Positions 50,978 to 60,700 of a DNA stretch of 64,000 bases are shown here, piece after piece. The DNA comes from an uncultured Collinsella sp. (GTDB lineage Bacteria > Actinomycetota > Coriobacteriia > Coriobacteriales > Coriobacteriaceae), in the NCBI GenBank assembly GCA_958436995.1, contig CAUBMI010000001.1:1-64000 (forward strand). Reading direction: 5' to 3'. Within the stretch, counting starts at the first letter, position 1. The number at the start of each line of letters is the position of its first letter. The notes beneath the pieces are model-generated. The model had not been told where the DNA came from. It did not search any database and saw nothing but the letters and a program-made list of their open reading frames with translations. Position numbers and translations under genes: made by a program.

Positions 50978-52070
50978 CGGAGTACACGACCTTACCGGAA
51001 CCCTCGACGCACTCGCCCACGCGGAACGGCTTCTCGCCCAGCGCGACCAGGGCCTCGGTCACGGCGGCCTCGTCCTCGGGGGCGACGATCAGGCACAGGC
51101 CGACGCCCATGTTGAAGGTCTTGCATGCCTCGTTGGGCGCGAGCTCGGCCTGACGCGACACGTAAGTAATGACGGGCGGAACGTCCCATCCCATCTCGGC
51201 GCCGTTGCGGGTGACCACGGCGTCGACGTCGTCGGCGAGCGCGCGGTTGAGGTTCTCGGTAATACCGCCGCCAGTGATGTGGGCGATGGCGTGCACGTTG
51301 GCGCCGCCGCGCAGCAGCTCCAGGATCGGCTTGACGTAGATGCGCGTGGGGGCCAACAGAGCGTCTGCCAGCGATGCACCGCCGAGCTCCTCGAGCGGAC
51401 GGCTCAGCTCCTCGGCCTTAGCGACGGCCTCGGGCGTGCCCGGCTTAACGCCGTCGACGCCAATGACCTTACGCACGAGCGAGTAGCCGTTGGAGTGCAC
51501 GCCGGTGGAAGGCAGGCCCAGGATCACATCGCCCGGGCGGACGTTTGCGGGGTCGAGCATCTTGGGACGGTCGACGACGCCCACGGTAAATCCGGCAAGG
51601 TCGTAGTCGGCAGGAGCCATGACGCCCGGGTGCTCGGCCATCTCACCGCCCACGAGCGCGCAGCCCGCGAGCTTGCAGCCGTCGGCCACACCCTTGATAA
51701 TCTTTGCCATGTGCTCGGCCTCGATGTGACCGATGGCAACGTAGTCCAGGAAGAACAGCGGCTCGGCGCCCGAAGCCAGAATATCGTTGACGCACATAGC
51801 GACCAGGTCCTGGCCAACCGTCTCGTGACGGTCCATGATCTGGGCGAGCACGAGCTTGGTGCCCACGCCGTCGGTACCGCTAATCAGGATCGGGTCTTCC
51901 ATATCCTTGAGCGCGGCGGCCGAGAACAGGCCGCCAAAGCCGCCGATGCCACCGATAACCTCGGAACGGTTAGTGTCCTTGACCATCTGCTTAATCGCGT
52001 CGACGGCGCGACCGCCCTCGGCGGTGTCGACGCCGGCGTCCTCGTACGTCACATGCTTGCTGTCGCTCAT
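50967..52070 (-). CDS. purM: Phosphoribosylformylglycinamidine cyclo-ligase
   Basis: This 367-aa enzyme makes AIR from FGAM with ATP. It shows TYEDAGVDTAEGGRAVDAI at the start, GGFGGLFS, LISGTDGVGTKLVLA (about residue 83), DILASGAEPLFFLDYVAIG and GEMAEHPGV, then GLPSTGVHSNGYSLVRKV. The length is normal. A hairpin next to the purF stop lies in the 157-base gap upstream, so purM may be transcribed by read-through or from its own promoter. Confidence 0.95.
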   Translation of the reverse strand: MSDSKHVTYEDAGVDTAEGGRAVDAIKQMVKDTNRSEVIGGIGGFGGLFSAAALKDMEDPILISGTDGVGTKLVLAQIMDRHETVGQDLVAMCVNDILASGAEPLFFLDYVAIGHIEAEHMAKIIKGVADGCKLAGCALVGGEMAEHPGVMAPADYDLAGFTVGVVDRPKMLDPANVRPGDVILGLPSTGVHSNGYSLVRKVIGVDGVKPGTPEAVAKAEELSRPLEELGGASLADALLAPTRIYVKPILELLRGGANVHAIAHITGGGITENLNRALADDVDAVVTRNGAEMGWDVPPVITYVSRQAELAPNEACKTFNMGVGLCLIVAPEDEAAVTEALVALGEKPFRVGECVEGSGKVVYSDER

Positions 52071-52188
52071 CTGAGCCTTCCTCTCCCACTACCGTGGCGC
52101 CGCACGGGCGCCAAACGGTGCTCATAGTTGCGTTCATTTCGGCGCGCGCCATAACAGCACGCGCCGTCATATCAACAAAACAGCAGGT

Positions 52189-52228
52189 AAAACCTACCAA
52201 AATAAACCTGTCCCCATATGACAGGTTT
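52189..52228 (-). repeat. Repeat fragment and hairpin between purF and purM
   Basis: 52189-52215 carries aaacctaccaaaataaacct, matching the right arm of the 39821-40018 element. A perfect 9-bp hairpin (aaacctgtc / gacaggttt, 52204-52228) ends on the purF stop codon. It may attenuate read-through from purF into purM. Confidence 0.6.
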
Positions 52229-53898
52229 TATGCCTCGCCGTGCTCCTCTTCCCAGCTGCGGTCGTCGTATTTCTCGATCACGGCGTCGTCGTCAAAGTGC
52301 AGCGGCTTGTCCAGGTTGCGGGGCTTAAAGCCCTCCATAAACTTGTCGCGGCCAAAGCTCTCGGGAATCGCCACGGGGTAGCGGCCGGTAAAGCACGCAT
52401 CGCAGTAACCGCCCTTGGGCATGACCTTAAGCAGGCCCTCGACCGAAAGGAAGGCCAGCGAATCGGCGCCGATATACTCGCAAATCTCGTCGACCGTCTT
52501 GTTGGCACTGATAAGCTGCGACTGCACGTCGGTATCGATACCGTAGAAGCACGGCCAGATGACCTCGGGCGAGTTGATGCGGATATGAATCTCCTTGGCG
52601 CCGGCGTTGCGCAGCATCTTGACGAGCTGCACCATGGTGGTGCCGCGCACGATGGAGTCGTCGATGACGACCAGGCGCTTGCCCTCGATGTTGTCGCGCA
52701 GCGGGTTGAGCTTCATGCGCACGCCCATGGCGCGCAACTCCTGCGTAGGCTCGATAAACGTACGGCCCACGTAGCGGTTCTTGATAAGGCCCTCGCCAAA
52801 GGGAATACCGCTCTCGTGCGAATACCCCTCCGCAGGCGGCAGGCCGGAGTCGGGCACGCCGATGACCAGGTCGGCCTCGACAGGCTCCTCATGTGCCAGC
52901 TGACGACCCATGTCGTAACGGCAGGCATAGACGCTCTTGCCGTTCATGATGGAGTCGGGGCGGGCAAAGTAGACCTGCTCAAAGATGCAGTTGGCGGGCT
53001 CTTCGGCTGCAGGCACGCCCTGCTCGGATACCAGGCCCTCGGCGCTGATGCGCAAGATCTCGCCGGGACGGACGTCACGGACGTACTCGGCACCCACGAT
53101 GTCGAGTGCGCAGGTCTCGGAAGCAACGACCCAGCCGCCGGCGCGCGTGACACGGACGGCGGAGTCGACCGTCGCGGCGCCGTCCTGCGACGGCAGCTGC
53201 GAAACGGCTGCGGCATCGGCCTGGTCCAGACCCTCGTCCACCAGCTTGCCCAGCACGAGCGGGCGAATGCCGTGTGGATCGCGGAATGCGTAGAGCGCCT
53301 GCTCGTTGATGAGCGTCATGGCGTAGCCGCCGCGCACGAGCTCCATGGTCTTGCGAATACCCTCGCGCAGGTGGCCCGTACGCTGGGTAAAGTAGCCGAT
53401 AAGCTTGGTCGCGACCTCGGAATCCGAATTGGAGAGGAACGGCACGCCCAGCTCGATCAGCTGACGGCGCAGCTCGTCGGTGTTGACGAGGGTGCCGTTG
53501 TGCGCGAGCGCGATAATGACGCTATTGATGGTAGAGAGGTGCGGCTGAGAGGCTTCCCAGCTCTTGGCGCCGGCAGTGCCGTAGCGCACATGACCCACGG
53601 CCAGCTGGCCGGAGAGCGTCGACAGGTCGGCGTTGGAGAACACGCGGTCGAGCAGGCCCAGATCTTTGCGGACCATAACCGTGCCGCCGTCACCCACGGC
53701 GATTCCCGCCGATTCTTGGCCACGGTGCTGCAGTGCACGCAGGCCAAAGTACGTCAGTCGAGCCACGTCGCGATCGGGCGCCCAGACACCAAAAACGCCG
53801 CATTCCTCATGCAGCTGGTCGGAGTCCGGATCATACGTCGACATGGCGTTCACCTGTCCCGCGGCACGCTCGGCCGCGCGGATGGTTTCTTGAGACAT
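52228..53898 (-). CDS. purF: Amidophosphoribosyltransferase
   Basis: This 556-aa enzyme carries out the first committed step of purine synthesis (PRPP plus glutamine to phosphoribosylamine). An N-terminal propeptide of about 32 residues precedes the nucleophile Cys in HEECGVFGVW. The glutaminase part shows ALQHRGQESAGIA and GHVRYGTAG; the phosphoribosyl part shows LVVIDDSIVRGTTMVQLV. Cysteines that could hold an Fe-S cluster, as in the B. subtilis type, are present (NCIF near residue 255, then YACRYDMG, and later WPCFYGID and GGYCDACFTG). It heads the purF-M-N cluster. Confidence 0.95.
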   Translation of the reverse strand: MSQETIRAAERAAGQVNAMSTYDPDSDQLHEECGVFGVWAPDRDVARLTYFGLRALQHRGQESAGIAVGDGGTVMVRKDLGLLDRVFSNADLSTLSGQLAVGHVRYGTAGAKSWEASQPHLSTINSVIIALAHNGTLVNTDELRRQLIELGVPFLSNSDSEVATKLIGYFTQRTGHLREGIRKTMELVRGGYAMTLINEQALYAFRDPHGIRPLVLGKLVDEGLDQADAAAVSQLPSQDGAATVDSAVRVTRAGGWVVASETCALDIVGAEYVRDVRPGEILRISAEGLVSEQGVPAAEEPANCIFEQVYFARPDSIMNGKSVYACRYDMGRQLAHEEPVEADLVIGVPDSGLPPAEGYSHESGIPFGEGLIKNRYVGRTFIEPTQELRAMGVRMKLNPLRDNIEGKRLVVIDDSIVRGTTMVQLVKMLRNAGAKEIHIRINSPEVIWPCFYGIDTDVQSQLISANKTVDEICEYIGADSLAFLSVEGLLKVMPKGGYCDACFTGRYPVAIPESFGRDKFMEGFKPRNLDKPLHFDDDAVIEKYDDRSWEEEHGEA

Positions 53899-54183
53899 GG
53901 CATCCCCTCAGAGCCTCGTATTTTGGCGTTACCCGCCTTATTATACGCACGGCACGACGCGCTCCCCAGCGCATGAGCAGCGCTTTTTAAAAGCCCACCG
54001 AGCTAATAATCCGTTTTGTGGCCAAACATTTTATCGGTCTGTCCAGTGCAAGCGCCCGCGCCCCCAGATGGCCGCCGCGTCCACCGTTGGGGATTACAAA
54101 GTTGCAATTGGGACGTTCGTCCTGTCTTTTGGCAGGTCGGCGGCGTATCCTTGTAGCCTAGGACAAAGCGAGAAAGGTTCTGT

Positions 54184-55413
54184 ATGGATCGAAACGAACT
54201 CGACCCCAGCGTCCCCAGCGCCACGGAGGTCAAGAAGATTCCCCTCATCATTAAGGTGTACGCCGTCCTGTGCATCCTATCCGGCGTGGGCACGCTCCCG
54301 TCGGTCGCTGCCTTTATGTGGCAGGTCATCACCGCGCTCATCAACGGCAACGCCGCCGAAAAGCTCGGCGACAATATGCTGGTCTCGGTTGGACTCATCG
54401 TCGCCGGCATCATGCTCTCTGCGGCAAGTGCCGTCATCCTGATCATCTTTGGCCTGGACCTTATCAAAAACCAGCGCCGCAACGCCGCCCGCCTGTCCTA
54501 CATCCTTATTGCATTCACCGTCGTCGAGCTTTTGGTCGACGTGATGCTCCAGGGCATCGGGCCCTTCCTGCTGCGTCCCGCGATCCAGCTCGGCATCCTC
54601 GTTGCACTTTCGGCAACCGTCGACCCCACGCTGCGCCAGGAGCGCGAACTGCAGCGCCGCCTGCAGGAGATGCTCGACCGTGACGCCGCCGCCGAGGGCA
54701 TGCTCGGCCGCGATGAAACCGGCGAGGGCTACATCAAGCTCAACTACTTCAACCTGTTCTGGGTATTCTTCGTCTGCTGCGTGCTCGGCCTGATCGCCGA
54801 GGACATCTGGCATATGACAGTCGTCGACCCGGGCGTCTACCAGAACCGCGCCGGCATGCTGTTTGGTCCCTTCAGCCCCATCTATGGCTTTGGCGCCGTA
54901 CTCATGACCATGGTGCTCAACCGCTTCTATAAAAAGAACCCCATCATCATTTTCCTGGTAAGCGCTGTGCTCGGCGCGAGCTTTGAGGTGTTCGTGGGCT
55001 GGTTTATGCAGACCTCATTTGGCGTGGTCTCGTGGAGCTACTCGCACATGAAGCTGTTCGGCATGCCCGACCCACTCGCCGTCCTTACGGGCGGACGCAC
55101 CTGCACGGGCTTTGCCTGCCTGTGGGGCCTGGGTGGCCTCATCTGGATCAAGCTGCTGCTGCCGAGGCTGCTCAAGCTCATCAACATGATTCCGTGGAAG
55201 AGTCGCTACTCGGCTACCGTCATCTTTACCGTCATTATGCTGGTCGACGGCGTCATGACGCTGCAGTCGCTCGACTACTGGTACCAGCGCGTCAACGGCA
55301 CGGAGCCGGATATTCCCGTCGCGCAGTTCTACGGCAAGTATTTCGATAACGACTACATGGAGAACCGCTTCCAGAGCATGACCATGAGCCCCAAGGATGC
55401 GACGCGCGTGTAG
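54184..55413 (+). CDS. Membrane protein of the ABC_trans_CmpB (PF06541-like) family
   Basis: This 409-aa integral membrane protein is of the type often named putative ABC transporter permease. Residues 15-160 contain four hydrophobic segments. A hydrophilic region with RQERELQRRLQEMLDRDAAAEGM follows. Residues from about 195 contain NLFWVFFVCCVLGLIAEDIWHM, RAGMLFGPFSPIYGFGAVLMT, SAVLGASFEVFVGWFMQTSFGVVSWSYS and TCTGFACLWGLGGLIWIKLLLP, which are conserved in this family. No ATPase is adjacent and transport has not been established for the family. GAGAAAGG precedes the start. It is a monocistronic unit with a terminator at 55435-55475. Confidence 0.85.
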   Translation: MDRNELDPSVPSATEVKKIPLIIKVYAVLCILSGVGTLPSVAAFMWQVITALINGNAAEKLGDNMLVSVGLIVAGIMLSAASAVILIIFGLDLIKNQRRNAARLSYILIAFTVVELLVDVMLQGIGPFLLRPAIQLGILVALSATVDPTLRQERELQRRLQEMLDRDAAAEGMLGRDETGEGYIKLNYFNLFWVFFVCCVLGLIAEDIWHMTVVDPGVYQNRAGMLFGPFSPIYGFGAVLMTMVLNRFYKKNPIIIFLVSAVLGASFEVFVGWFMQTSFGVVSWSYSHMKLFGMPDPLAVLTGGRTCTGFACLWGLGGLIWIKLLLPRLLKLINMIPWKSRYSATVIFTVIMLVDGVMTLQSLDYWYQRVNGTEPDIPVAQFYGKYFDNDYMENRFQSMTMSPKDATRV

Positions 55414-55434
55414 CGCCCACCGCGCCCAAAACGC

Positions 55435-55475
55435 AAAATGCCCGCCGGTATCACACGTACCGGCGGGCATTTTTA
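55435..55475. terminator. Bidirectional terminator
   Basis: The stem aaaatgcccgccggta / taccggcgggcatttt has T-runs on both strands. It ends the membrane-protein gene (plus) and the MoaE-like gene (minus). Confidence 0.9.
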
Positions 55476-55503
55476 TAAACGAGCCTTCTATCGACGCAAG
55501 CCT

Positions 55504-55923
55504 CTACGCCTCGCGCTCGACCTCGCTCACGCACTCATTTTTGATGGTACCGACGAGCGCCTGCAGTGCATCGACAACATGCGGGCGAATGTCCCCGCCA
55601 ATGAGCACGAGCATGATGTCGTCGCCTACGGCGAGCTCGCCGCTCGCCAGCCACACGCGCACATAGCCGATACCCGGCATCGCGCGCGTTGTCTCGATAG
55701 CGGCCTGTACCTTTTCGGCATCGAAGCCAAACACCATGCCGCCCACCTTATGTCCAGGCGCCACACCATCTGTCTCGACCCCACGCGCCTCGGACTTAGG
55801 CGTCGCACGCACCACGCCGTTGTGTGTCAGGTACATACCGCACGCAGGAGCCGACGAATCGACCTTGGCCTCGCGCAGCCAAGCATCAACCGAAGGCATC
55901 GATTTGCCACTTTCAAGCATCAT
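55504..55923 (-). CDS. MoaE-like protein, orphan
   Basis: This 139-aa protein resembles the large subunit of molybdopterin synthase in its second half: IGYVRVWLASGELAVGDDIMLVLIGGDIRPHVVDALQALVGTIKNE follows the MoaE pattern (H-R-x-G-x-L-x-V-G, then residues before the terminal K). The HRxG of true MoaE is replaced by WLASG, so a catalytic role is doubtful. No other moa, mog or moe gene is in the window. It lies 65 bases after the sortase gene on the same strand and may be in its transcript. Confidence 0.6.
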   Translation of the reverse strand: MMLESGKSMPSVDAWLREAKVDSSAPACGMYLTHNGVVRATPKSEARGVETDGVAPGHKVGGMVFGFDAEKVQAAIETTRAMPGIGYVRVWLASGELAVGDDIMLVLIGGDIRPHVVDALQALVGTIKNECVSEVEREA

Positions 55924-55988
55924 TTCTCCCTTTTACCGTCGTCGAGTAGCTCATTTGGGACGGGGCTTTTTAGCTACTCTTGAACAAC

Positions 55989-56993
55989 TTATTCCTCGAC
56001 CGGCGTGAGCGCCATGACGGCGCGCGTATTGCTAAATGACAGCGAGCGGCAGGTCACAAGCGTTACGACCTTGGTTGCCGAAGCGGCACGATCGGTGGCA
56101 TCGCTCGCCACGGCAGAGGCACCGGCAAGCATCTCGGACAGGTAATTTTTCAGTCCGTCATCGCCCTCAAAATTGGGCGTGCGCGCCTTGGCATACGTGT
56201 CCTCGACGACTTTGGTCGCCAGCGGTCGCAGCTTATACGTAGCATCCCGTGTGATGTAATACACAAACTCAATGCTGTCGAACGTCGCCTGGTCGGTGGT
56301 GTCCGAAATCACATTGAACATCGATCCGTCGTTCATATGGTGGCCGTAAATCGTGGTCTGCTGGTCGACCATTCCCGGCGCGGTGTCATCACTATCCAAG
56401 AAAATGGCACCGGACGCGTTAGATGTACCGTCAAACAGCGTGTTGAGGTATTTGGAGTTGTTGTTGGTCTGCACCACGGGATAGTTGATGTTGGTTCCCG
56501 GCACATAAATCCAACCCACAATCTCGGGGTTTGTCTGAGCAAGCGCATCGAAGTCGATAATCGGCACGCCGCTGGCGTCCTTATCGCTTACATATTGCTT
56601 CTCGATTTTCTGATACGAATCGCTCGCCTGCTTATAGCCAATCTGGGCATTAATAAAGATAGCGGCGGCGGCGACAATCAGGCCGATACCGATGATGATG
56701 AGCAAGATGGGGATAACGGAGCGGCGCTTTTTGCGCGGCGGCTCGGTATAGCTCGACGGAGCAGCGCCCGACTGTTTCGTAGAACGTAATTCTTTCTTGG
56801 CCGTATCATACGACGAAGGGCGATATGCAGCCGGCGTATCCTGGCGATGATGGGACATCGGCGTTACGGGACGCGGCGCGCGCGGCTGCTGAGGAGAGGA
56901 TGTCCGACCCTGCTGTGCCGCACGGGCAGCACCCGGCTTCGACGGATCGGGAATCTGAGAAGCCTTGAATCGTTTTCCCTGATAGTCGGACAT
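55989..56993 (-). CDS. Sortase, class B-like
   Basis: This 334-aa cell-wall transpeptidase has a long basic Pro/Gln/Arg-rich cytoplasmic N-terminus (about 1-90) and one membrane segment (about 92-113). The sortase domain follows, with GWIYVPGTNINYPVVQTNNNSKYL, TTIYGHHMNDGSMF (catalytic His) and TLVTCRSLSFSNTRAVM (catalytic Cys and Arg). NGSMF-type motifs favour class B. It would anchor proteins such as the IPNTG-tagged GH31 enzyme encoded 700 bases upstream, although class B enzymes usually prefer other signals. It starts 35 bases after the purE stop on the same strand. Confidence 0.88.
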   Translation of the reverse strand: MSDYQGKRFKASQIPDPSKPGAARAAQQGRTSSPQQPRAPRPVTPMSHHRQDTPAAYRPSSYDTAKKELRSTKQSGAAPSSYTEPPRKKRRSVIPILLIIIGIGLIVAAAAIFINAQIGYKQASDSYQKIEKQYVSDKDASGVPIIDFDALAQTNPEIVGWIYVPGTNINYPVVQTNNNSKYLNTLFDGTSNASGAIFLDSDDTAPGMVDQQTTIYGHHMNDGSMFNVISDTTDQATFDSIEFVYYITRDATYKLRPLATKVVEDTYAKARTPNFEGDDGLKNYLSEMLAGASAVASDATDRAASATKVVTLVTCRSLSFSNTRAVMALTPVEE

Positions 56994-57028
56994 GGCTCTC
57001 CTTATACTGCGGTGAAACGGCGGAACGC

Positions 57029-57493
57029 CTAGGCGTCAGCCATCTCCTGCTTCATCTTCTCGATAACCTTGCGGTACTCGGGGTCGCATGCGCCCAAGAT
57101 CTGCGTGGCATAGATGGCGGCGTTCTTGGCGCCGTTGATGGCAACGCAGGCCACGGGTACGCCCGAAGGCATCTGCACCATCGACAGCAGCGAATCCATA
57201 CCGCCCAGGTCACTCGTCTTCATAGGCACACCGATAACCGGCAGCGGCGTAAAGGCAGCCACGACACCACCCAGGTGAGCAGCCTTGCCGGCGGCGGCGA
57301 TAATCACTTTGATACCGCGATCGGCGGCAGTCGAAGCCCACTCGTGGACCTTCGCCGGTGTGCGGTGTGCGCTCGCAATGACAAGCTCATAGGGCACGCC
57401 CAGCGCCTCGAGCTCGGCGGTGCAACCTTCCATAACGCCCAGATCGGACTTGGAACCCATGATGATCCCGACAACCGGCTTCTGATCTGCCAT
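57029..57493 (-). CDS. purE: N5-carboxyaminoimidazole ribonucleotide mutase
   Basis: This 154-aa enzyme is of the purine pathway. It shows VGIIMGSKSDLGVMEG (about residue 7), ELVIASAHRTPAKVHEW with the catalytic His, IIAAAGKAAHLGGVVAAFTPLPVIGVP and GGMDSLLSMVQMPSGVPVA, ending in AIYATQILG. The ATG at 57493 has AGGAGG ten bases upstream; a TTG two codons earlier is less likely. It is upstream of the sortase gene and away from purFMN. No purK was seen in the window. Confidence 0.95.
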   Translation of the reverse strand: MADQKPVVGIIMGSKSDLGVMEGCTAELEALGVPYELVIASAHRTPAKVHEWASTAADRGIKVIIAAAGKAAHLGGVVAAFTPLPVIGVPMKTSDLGGMDSLLSMVQMPSGVPVACVAINGAKNAAIYATQILGACDPEYRKVIEKMKQEMADA

Positions 57494-57645
57494 AAACAAA
57501 GACCTCCTGTTGAGAGCGGCGACGCGGCGGATCCGCGACCCTTAACTACTGAGAGTAGTATAGCTGCCGATGCTGATGTGTTCGGCGGGAGACGGAACGC
57601 TTTGCGAGATTAAGGCCGAAGGGTCGGAGCTTTCCGCCCACATTC

Positions 57646-57688
57646 AAAAAGCGTGCCCACCGTCCTTGGGTGGGACGGCGGGCACGCT
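57646..57688 (-). terminator. Terminator of the GH31 gene
   Basis: The minus-strand stem gcgtgcccgccgtccc / gggacggtgggcacgc is followed by TTTTTGAATG, 20 bases past the stop codon. Confidence 0.9.
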
Positions 57689-57707
57689 TGCTTAGCTGTT
57701 GCTGGGG

Positions 57708-60700
57708 CTACTTAGCCTTGCTGCGACGATGGAAGAAAGCGCCGATCGCGGCGATGATGGCGCCAAGACCACCGACGGTCGCGACGGTCGCCGCCGTCTG
57801 GTCTCCGGTATTGGGAATCGCCGAACCGTTCTTCTTGCTGCCCTGGGCCTTGTCGCCTGCGGGCTTGCCCGCCTGGTTGCCGCCGTTCGAGCCATTGCCG
57901 GAACCCTGGTTGCCCGAGCCGCCCTGATTGCCGGAATCGGCATCCTTGAGGCTCTCAATAGCCAGCTTGAGCTGGTCATAGGCCGCCTGGAGCTGGGTGT
58001 CGGAAGCATTCTCATCACCCAAGACGTCCTCGGCGTAGGTAATGGCATCCGTCAGGGCCTTGACAGACTCGGCCGTCTTGCCCCTGGTGTCAGTCTCCTT
58101 CGCCTGCTTGACCAGGGCCTTGAGCTGCTTCTTAGTCGGATTCTCGACCGGGGCCACCGGGGTCTTCTCGAGCGCGCCGCGGGCGCTCTCGAGCGCCCTG
58201 AGCGCCTGGTCGACCTCGTCCTGCGTGGCGTTCTCGTCGCGCAAGATGGCGCGGGCGCTCGCCAGGGCGTTCTCGAGCGCCGTCCAGGAGGCCTCGGTGT
58301 AGTCACCGGCCTTGAGGTCGCCGGCAGCAACCTCGGCATCAACCTTTTCGATCGCGGTAGCGAGATCATCCTTCGCCACCGGATCGGGGACGGCCGTACC
58401 GTAGAACTTGAGCTCCGCCATGCTGCAGTAGGCATCAACGTTGCCACCGCCGGCGTGAATCACCTTGACGGTCACGTAGCGACCGCGCGCGGCGCCAAAG
58501 CTCATCTGTTTCCAGTCGCCACGGTCGGTGAGCACGCGGCCGTCGTTGTCGAAGGCGAACGTACCCATCGACGCGGCGGTGCCCATCTCATAACCGTCGG
58601 CAGTGTCGGAGACCAGTATCTCGGCCTCGAAGATATCGCCGTTAGTGCCGCCGTCCTGGCGCGGCAGGAATGTAACGTCGGTGAGATCGTAGTCGCGGCC
58701 CAGGTCGACACTCAGATACTGGGGCATACCGGTCCCATGGGCCCAGTCGCTGTGCCAAAGCGTCCGCTCGTCGCCGTCGAGAGCGTTGACGGCGTTGCTG
58801 CCCTCGTAGTCGGCCTCACTCGAGAAGCCGGCCACCTTGACGTTCTTGCGGTTCTCGGGCGTGTTGATGAGAATCTTCTCATCGACAGGGCGCATCTTGA
58901 GGCCGTCGATTGCCTTCTCAATCTTGGCTGTGGCGTCTGCGACATCCTTCTTGCTATAGCTGCCTTGGCCGCCGTCGAGGAGCTTCTGAGCTGCCTCGAC
59001 CGCAGTGGTGAGAGCTGCATAGGAATCCTTAGTGTAGACGGACTCGCTGTAGCCCGCGGCCTTGGAAAGCGCTGCCACGAGCGCAGAGGTATCGACACCA
59101 GCCTTGACCTCGACCTCATAGGATGCGGTCTTGGAGGGGTCGAGTACCGACGCCACCGTGATCTTTGCCTTGCCGGCCTTGTTGGCACGCAGGTAGTAGC
59201 TCACGCTATCGCCAGCCTGAACAGCGGAGACGCTTACCACAGAGGGGTCGGAGCTCTCGACCGTCACATAGGGGTAGCCGGCGCTCTCAGGCGTGGCCTT
59301 GGCGTCGACGAGCGTAACGTCGCCTTCAAAGAACTCGGTCTGGTTCTTGCCTAGCTCGACACCCTCGATGGCCTCGACACCCTGCGTGTAGTTGAAGTTG
59401 ACCTCACGCAGTGTGAGCATCTGGTCACCCGATGCCTCAAGCGGCGTGACCTCGACCTTGGTCGCCTTCTTGCCCTTGTTCTCGGCAGAGAGGCCAAAGG
59501 CGTAGCGAGCCCGGAAGGAATCGTACTCCCCGCCCGCGAACTCTTGGGTCGAGCCATCCTCGAACGTCACGACAGCCTTGATCTTCTGCACGGTTCCGTT
59601 GCCACCGTTGCGGTTAACGACCTCGACACTATCGAGTTTCGACGGCGTCTTAAATGCGAATGTCATCGTGGTGGGAAGCTTCACGTAACTCGGAAGCTTA
59701 CCCTCGCTGTCCCAGTTGCCGCTCCAGTTCCATAGGAACTCAAAGCCGTTGTCGCCCTCGTTATTATCGAACAGCGCGTTATAGCTCTTCTGCTGGATAA
59801 GTTTCTCGACGTTGGTCCCGTCGTCGGTCGTGAGCTCATCGTTGGTCATCGTGATGTTGAAGGCATCCTGACCGTACTCGGCGACCGTTGGCTGAGGAAC
59901 ATCCGGCATCGTCACCGTGCCGTCGCTCGCAAACTCAAGTGCGTCGCATGCCGGACCGATGAGCCAAGATGTCGAGGGCAGTTCGACCTTGCCGGCGGTC
60001 TTGGCCTTGAGCTTGAAACTCGCCACCGCGCCGGTACCGTTGTAGAGCTTGCCATCGCCGCGGTTGGCAAAGGCGAGATTGATAGTCTGCGTTCTGTCCG
60101 CGAACTGGACCTTCTCGCGAGACAGGTTCTCCATGCCGGCAGTCGAGCCGTCCTGCGCGATGCTCTCGGACACAAACTCGAACTGGTCGCTCTTGAAGTT
60201 GACGAGAGCGCCCAGGGCGTTGACGTTCTTGGCGTCGGCCGCATAGACATCAACGGTGATCTCATCACCGGCCTCGACCTCGGTCTTGCTCGGAAGCACC
60301 GCGAGCGAACCTGCGACCTTGCCCTTTTGTTTAGTGCCGCCGTCAAGACCCGCCATGGTGAACGAGTAATCGTAGACGTCGTAAACGCCGTTATCGTTGA
60401 GGTCGGCGAAGTGGTCGCGGATCTGCGAACCGAACGTCGGGGTATCGGGCTCGCGGTTCTCGAGGCCCAGATAGTTCTTCATGTTGGAGTAGTCTCCGTC
60501 GGAGATCGTGGCCTTGTTGAGGTTGGAGCCCACGGCGAAGCCATCCGTGCCGTCGGTCTTGTAGATGGCAATCTCGGACGCGGAGAAGAAATTGCCGACC
60601 GAGGCGAGCGGTGTCATGCGCACGTAACGGGCGGCCACGGTGCCGTCAAACGCTACCGTCTTACAATCAGCGGAACGTGCCCAATCGACCTCCTGGCTCG

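Noticed and set aside
54184..55413. Component of a working ABC transporter
   Set aside because: No ATPase or binding protein is adjacent and the family name permease is by similarity only, so no transport role is claimed.
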